From the NCBI RefSeq assembly GCF_014174375.1, contig NZ_JABEQE010000001.1, forward strand, positions 248,001-312,000: a stretch of DNA of 64,000 nucleotides. The letters are read 5' to 3'. The number at the start of each line of letters is the position of its first letter. Within the stretch, counting starts at the first letter, position 1. The position numbers and the translations under genes are program-made. The notes under the pieces were generated by a model. It did not search any database. It had not been told where the DNA came from and saw nothing but the letters and a program-made list of their open reading frames with translations. This document shows, piece by piece, positions 60,797 to 64,000 of this stretch. Origin of the DNA: Gluconacetobacter asukensis. Lineage in GTDB: Bacteria > Pseudomonadota > Alphaproteobacteria > Acetobacterales > Acetobacteraceae.

Positions 60797-61657
60797 TCAG
60801 GCTGCCCAGCGGAAGGCCGGCACGCAGGCCACTGGGGCCAGCCCTGCCGAAGAGGCTTCCGCTTCGGCCAGTGCCGTGTCGTCGCCGATCATCTCCTGGT
60901 GGATGCCGCCCAGCACCCAGCAGCCATCGACCCCTATTGCCTTTGCTCCGCGCATGTCGGTGGCCAGCGCGTCACCGACCGCCAGCACGCGCTCGCGCGG
61001 TACGTCGAGCATGCGCAGGACAGGGCCATAGACCTCCGGATGCGGCTTGCCGATCCAGCGGACGGCGCAGCCTTTCTGCTCATACAGGCTGGCCAGCAAG
61101 CCGGCGCAGATCAGCCGCCGGCCGGCACGGATCACTTCCATATCCGGATTGGCGCACACCATCTTCAGCCCGCGTGCGGCACAGGCGTCCAGCAACGGCA
61201 GATAGGGAGCAGGGTCGCCCTCGCCCTGCTCCGGGTTCGGTCCGGTATTCAGGATGAAATCCGCATCAGCCGGATCTTCGACCCGCTCCAGATCCAGCCC
61301 TTCGAACAGATTATAGTCTTTCGGCGCCCCCAGATGCAGCATCCGGCGCCCCAGACCGGCAAACCAGGGGTCGGTACGTTCGGCCAGCAGGCCGCGCGTA
61401 TATTCGCCGCTGGTCATCACCCCGTCGTACAGATCGTCCGCTATCCCCATGGCACGCAGCCCCTCGCGCACCACCGACACCCGCCGTGGCGCGTTGGATA
61501 GCAGCACGACACGCCGCTCCGCCGCGCGCAGCGCCGCCAGACAGTCCCGCGCCCCCGGATAGGGGCTGACACCATCATGAATGACACCCCAGAGATCGAC
61601 GATAAAACCGTCATACTGCCCGGCCAGCGGCGCGATCCCGTCGAGAAAGCGCATCAT
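60797..61657 (-). CDS. HAD-superfamily phosphatase, class IIA (TIGR01459-like)
   Basis: This 286-residue NagD-like HAD phosphatase has motif I (FIVDLWGVIHDG), motif II (VVLLSNAPRR) and motif III with an acidic motif (IGKPHPEVYGPV, VLAVGDALATDMRGAKA). In motif I the second Asp of the usual DxD is Trp-Gly-Val, a trait of the TIGR01459 family as I recall. The ATG overlaps the pyrD stop by four bases, so the two are coupled. Substrate unknown. Confidence 0.88.
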   Translation of the reverse strand: MMRFLDGIAPLAGQYDGFIVDLWGVIHDGVSPYPGARDCLAALRAAERRVVLLSNAPRRVSVVREGLRAMGIADDLYDGVMTSGEYTRGLLAERTDPWFAGLGRRMLHLGAPKDYNLFEGLDLERVEDPADADFILNTGPNPEQGEGDPAPYLPLLDACAARGLKMVCANPDMEVIRAGRRLICAGLLASLYEQKGCAVRWIGKPHPEVYGPVLRMLDVPRERVLAVGDALATDMRGAKAIGVDGCWVLGGIHQEMIGDDTALAEAEASSAGLAPVACVPAFRWAA

Positions 61658-62727
61658 GCGGTCCCCTTCGCGTCGGCCAGCGTCTCGAACCCTTCGGCAT
61701 TCAGGGCACGAACCGTCTCACGCTTCAGGCGCCGCACAATCCCCGGCCCCTCATAGGCGAAGGCACTATAAAGCTGCACCAGGTCGGCCCCGGCACGCAC
61801 CCGGTCCACGATATCGGCCCCGGTCTCGATCCCGCCACAAGCCACCAGCGTCAGCCGCCCGGCGGCAATCTGCGCCACGTCGCGCAGCACCGTCTCGGCC
61901 AGGGGGCGCAGCGGGCGCCCCGACAGGCCGCCGGTTTCGCCGGCATGGGGGCTGCGCAACCCGTCGGGCCGCGAGATCGTGGTGTTGGTCACGGTCACAC
62001 CCTGCGCGCCACCGGCAATCACGGCCTCGATCACCGGCCCGATATCGTCGCGGGCCAGATCGGGCGCCAGCTTGACCAGCAGTGGCGGCCGGTCGGGATG
62101 GGCCTCGCCGATCGCCTGCAGGATCGCCTGCAGCCGGTCGGCCTGCTGCAGGTCACGCAGGCCGGGCGTGTTGGGCGATGACAGGTTCAGTACAATATAG
62201 TCCGCATAATGCTTCACGCGCCCGACCAGACGGGGATAGTCGCGCTCGGGGTCGGCACCATTCTTGTTGATGCCCAGATTGGCCCCCACCGGCACCCGTG
62301 CGCCGGCGCCATTGCCCTTGGCAGGCAGCTTGTGCAGCCGCGCCATGCGGACCGCGAACCGGTCGATGCCCTGGTTGTTGAAACCCATGCGGTTGATGAT
62401 CGCCCGGTCTTCCGTCAACCGGAACAGGCGCGGACGCGGGTTACCTTCCTGCGGCAGCGGCGTCACCGTTCCGGCCTCGACAAAGCCGAACCCGATCCGC
62501 GCCAGCGGCCGGATCACCTGGGCGTTCTTGTCGAAACCGGCGGCAATGCCGATCGGGTTGGGAAAGCGCAGCCCCATCGCCCGCACCGACAGGGCCGGAT
62601 CGTCCCGGCCCGAGCCATTGCCGCCCCCCAGACCGAGCATGAGGGCATCCAGGGCCAGGCGATGCGCGTCCTCAGGGTCCAGCCGCCGCACCAGCTTCAT
62701 CAGCATATTCGACACGATATCCATCAT
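61654..62727 (-). CDS. pyrD: Dihydroorotate dehydrogenase (quinone), class 2
   Basis: This membrane-associated flavoprotein performs the fourth step of pyrimidine synthesis, passing electrons to quinone. The 357-residue protein has the N-terminal amphipathic tunnel helices ([19 protein letters not shown]), the FMN site ([26 protein letters not shown]) and the active-site Ser in [16 protein letters not shown]. The C-terminal phosphate-binding part is [17 protein letters not shown]. Two in-frame ATGs (62727, 62724) are equal candidates. Confidence 0.97.
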   Translation of the reverse strand: MMDIVSNMLMKLVRRLDPEDAHRLALDALMLGLGGGNGSGRDDPALSVRAMGLRFPNPIGIAAGFDKNAQVIRPLARIGFGFVEAGTVTPLPQEGNPRPRLFRLTEDRAIINRMGFNNQGIDRFAVRMARLHKLPAKGNGAGARVPVGANLGINKNGADPERDYPRLVGRVKHYADYIVLNLSSPNTPGLRDLQQADRLQAILQAIGEAHPDRPPLLVKLAPDLARDDIGPVIEAVIAGGAQGVTVTNTTISRPDGLRSPHAGETGGLSGRPLRPLAETVLRDVAQIAAGRLTLVACGGIETGADIVDRVRAGADLVQLYSAFAYEGPGIVRRLKRETVRALNAEGFETLADAKGTA

Positions 62728-62891
62728 GACCCGATTTTCTGCCGTACATCCCCGGACGTTAAAAGGGCCTCGCGGGAAAAACCCCGCCCGGCGCCCGGTC
62801 TCACGATCACGATGAAATTGTCAGAGCCTGCTTGAAAAGGTGGGCCGGTAAGCCCGAGCCACCATTACGCATCACCAATCAGCCGCAAAGA

Positions 62892-63032
62892 GTCTGCCCG
62901 GAAATGTGGGCTGGTGAGCGAGAGGGCCGCGCAGCGGCACGCCCGTCGCGTGTCTCCGAGCACCGAAGCGGAGCGACCTTCAACTCGTAAGCATCGGAGC
63001 GCAGGAAACGGGCGTCGGATCGCCGCCAGCGA
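62892..63032 (+). repeat. Structured intergenic element, copy 7a (long form, degenerate arms)
   Basis: The interior matches the family closely (GGCTGGTGAGCGAGAGGGCC, GAGCACCGAAGCGGAGCGAC, GGGCGTCGGATCGCCGCC). Its right flank (GCGAAGCATCAAAGGATGCC) no longer pairs with the left flank. A further left-arm relic is at 62821-62855. It lies in the 488-base gap between fumC and pyrD, which is otherwise empty. Confidence 0.75.
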
Positions 63033-63052
63033 AGCATCAAAGGATGCCTCTC

Positions 63053-63217
63053 AAAAGCCTGACTGGAAATGGGGGCTGGTGAGCGAGAGTGCCGCGCAGC
63101 GGCACGCCCGTCGTGGGTTTCCGAGCACCGAAGCGGAGCGACCTTCAGGTCGTGAGCATCGGAGCGCAGGAAACGCGCGTCGGATCGCCACCAGCGCGCA
63201 TTTCCAGTCAGGCTTTC
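63053..63217 (+). repeat. Structured intergenic element, copy 7b (long form)
   Basis: The left arm AAAAGCCTGACTGGAAATG (63053-63071) is complementary to the right arm at 63188-63217 (CATTTCCAGTCAGGCTTTC at its end). It is in tandem with copy 7a. The stop codon of fumC (63216-63218) lies at the right arm's edge. Confidence 0.9.
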
Positions 63218-64000
63218 AGGCGCCGGCTATTCCGTGGCCTACCATATCGATCGGCCGCACCAGACGGTCGAACGTTTCCGCATTCACCAGCCCCGATCGC
63301 AAGGCCGCGTCGCGCAGCGACAGATCATGCTCCATCGCGTCATGCGCGATCGCCGAGGCCCGGTCGTAACCGATGGCGGGCGTCAGCGCTGTCACCAGCA
63401 TCACCGATCCTTCGACATAGCGGCGAATCCGCTCGAGATTCAGTTGCGTCCCCTCCACCGAGAAGGTCCGGAACGACCGGCAGCCATCGGCCAGTATGCG
63501 CAGGGAATGCAGCACGTTCGCGATCACGACCGGACGCATCACGTTCAGTTCGAATTGCCCCTGACTGCCCGCGAAGGCCACAGCGGCATCGTTGCCCAGA
63601 ATCTGGGTACAGATCATGACCATGGCCTCGCACTGGGTCGGATTGACCTTGCCCGGCATGATCGACGACCCCGGCTCGTTCGCCGGCAGGGACAGTTCCG
63701 CCAATCCGCATCGCGGACCGGAGCCCAGCCAGCGCATGTCGTTGGCGATCTTCATCAGCACCACGGCGCATCCGCGAATGGCGGACGACACGCGCACCAT
63801 CGCATCCAGCCCGGCAAGGGCTGCGAATTTATTGGGCGCGGTCACGAACGCAGCACCGGTCAGTTCCGCCAGCCGGGCCGCGATCGCCTTCCCGAAACCC
63901 GCCGGCGCGTTCAGCCCGGTTCCCACCGCCGTACCGCCGGCCGCCAGCTCCAGCGCGCTTTCACGCGCGGCCTGCACGGCACGCATGGCATCGCGAATCT
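63216..64000 (-). CDS. fumC: Fumarate hydratase class II (5' end cut by window edge)
   Basis: The C-terminal 261 residues or so of FumC are in the window; the full family length is about 465. The signature GSSIMPGKVNPTQCEAM includes the catalytic Ser on the mobile loop. Upstream are AAGGTAVGTGLNAPAGFG and the second-domain LGSGPRCGLAELSLP. The gene reads open to base 64000. Its stop codon lies in the arm of copy 7b. Confidence 0.95.
   Translation of the reverse strand, partial: IRDAMRAVQAARESALELAAGGTAVGTGLNAPAGFGKAIAARLAELTGAAFVTAPNKFAALAGLDAMVRVSSAIRGCAVVLMKIANDMRWLGSGPRCGLAELSLPANEPGSSIMPGKVNPTQCEAMVMICTQILGNDAAVAFAGSQGQFELNVMRPVVIANVLHSLRILADGCRSFRTFSVEGTQLNLERIRRYVEGSVMLVTALTPAIGYDRASAIAHDAMEHDLSLRDAALRSGLVNAETFDRLVRPIDMVGHGIAGA

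Noticed and set aside
62892-63217. CRISPR-like array suggested by two tandem similar units
   Set aside because: Only two units of about 150 bases, no short regular repeat-spacer pattern and no cas genes; both units belong to a dispersed element family.

Overview
The window is a GC-rich, densely coding chromosomal segment from an alphaproteobacterium. It is most likely an acetic acid bacterium (Acetobacteraceae, Gluconacetobacter or Komagataeibacter type). This is inferred from base composition, gene content (glnE-bcp, aroA-cmk-rpsA next to a TIGR02300-type gene, split cytochrome c maturation genes, dnaX-ybaB-recR, clpS-clpA) and family resemblance recalled without a database search. Most genes are housekeeping, and many sit in tight operons with ATGA start/stop overlaps. 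I saw no tRNA, rRNA, transposase, integrase, phage or CRISPR.

Layout. 1-5.0 kb: tripartite RND efflux operon (pump, adaptor, outer-membrane factor), all minus strand, last gene cut by the window edge. 5.1-8.6 kb: rmuC, then an OmpR-type response regulator and histidine kinase that may control the pump. 8.6-15.6 kb: a giant AsmA-like inner-membrane protein divergent from glnE (nitrogen control), followed by a Bcp peroxiredoxin. 15.6-20.5 kb: a Gly/His/Trp-rich exported protein, a tandem pair of paralogous exported proteins, aat, a 2-hydroxyacid dehydrogenase, a small membrane protein and a shikimate-dehydrogenase-like gene. 20.5-26.9 kb: a fructose PTS locus (LacI-type repressor divergent from a fused EIIA-HPr-EI, 1-phosphofructokinase and EIIBC) with two matching operators in the divergent promoter region. 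27-29.5 kb: EcsC, an exported orphan, EVE and YciI proteins. 29.6-35 kb: ccmC-D-E-F-G-H-I, without ccmA or ccmB. 35-40.6 kb: zinc ribbon protein, SDH assembly factor, membrane protein, Bfd ferredoxin, serine hydrolase and M16 protease. 40.8-45.3 kb: rpsA, cmk, aroA and a TIGR02300-type gene. 45.5-50 kb: folB with a pteridine-reductase-like SDR, recR, ybaB, dnaX and the SRP RNA. 50.3-57.6 kb: ggt, map, a D,D-carboxypeptidase, clpS and clpA. 57.8-64 kb: DUF3465-like protein, PPK2, SDR, yqgE, HAD phosphatase, pyrD and fumC (cut by the window edge).

The most unusual signal is not a gene. A family of structured intergenic elements occurs at eight loci (nine near-complete copies). All share a core around CGTCGGATCGCC, and all but one have inverted arms that differ from locus to locus yet stay complementary within each locus. 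In six of the eight loci a stop codon lies inside the hairpin, and in a seventh it directly abuts it, so the elements appear to be built onto the transcription terminators of the genes they follow. Two loci are under 130 bp and the rest are about 160-170 bp. I know of no description of this family; that is a statement about my knowledge, not a database result.
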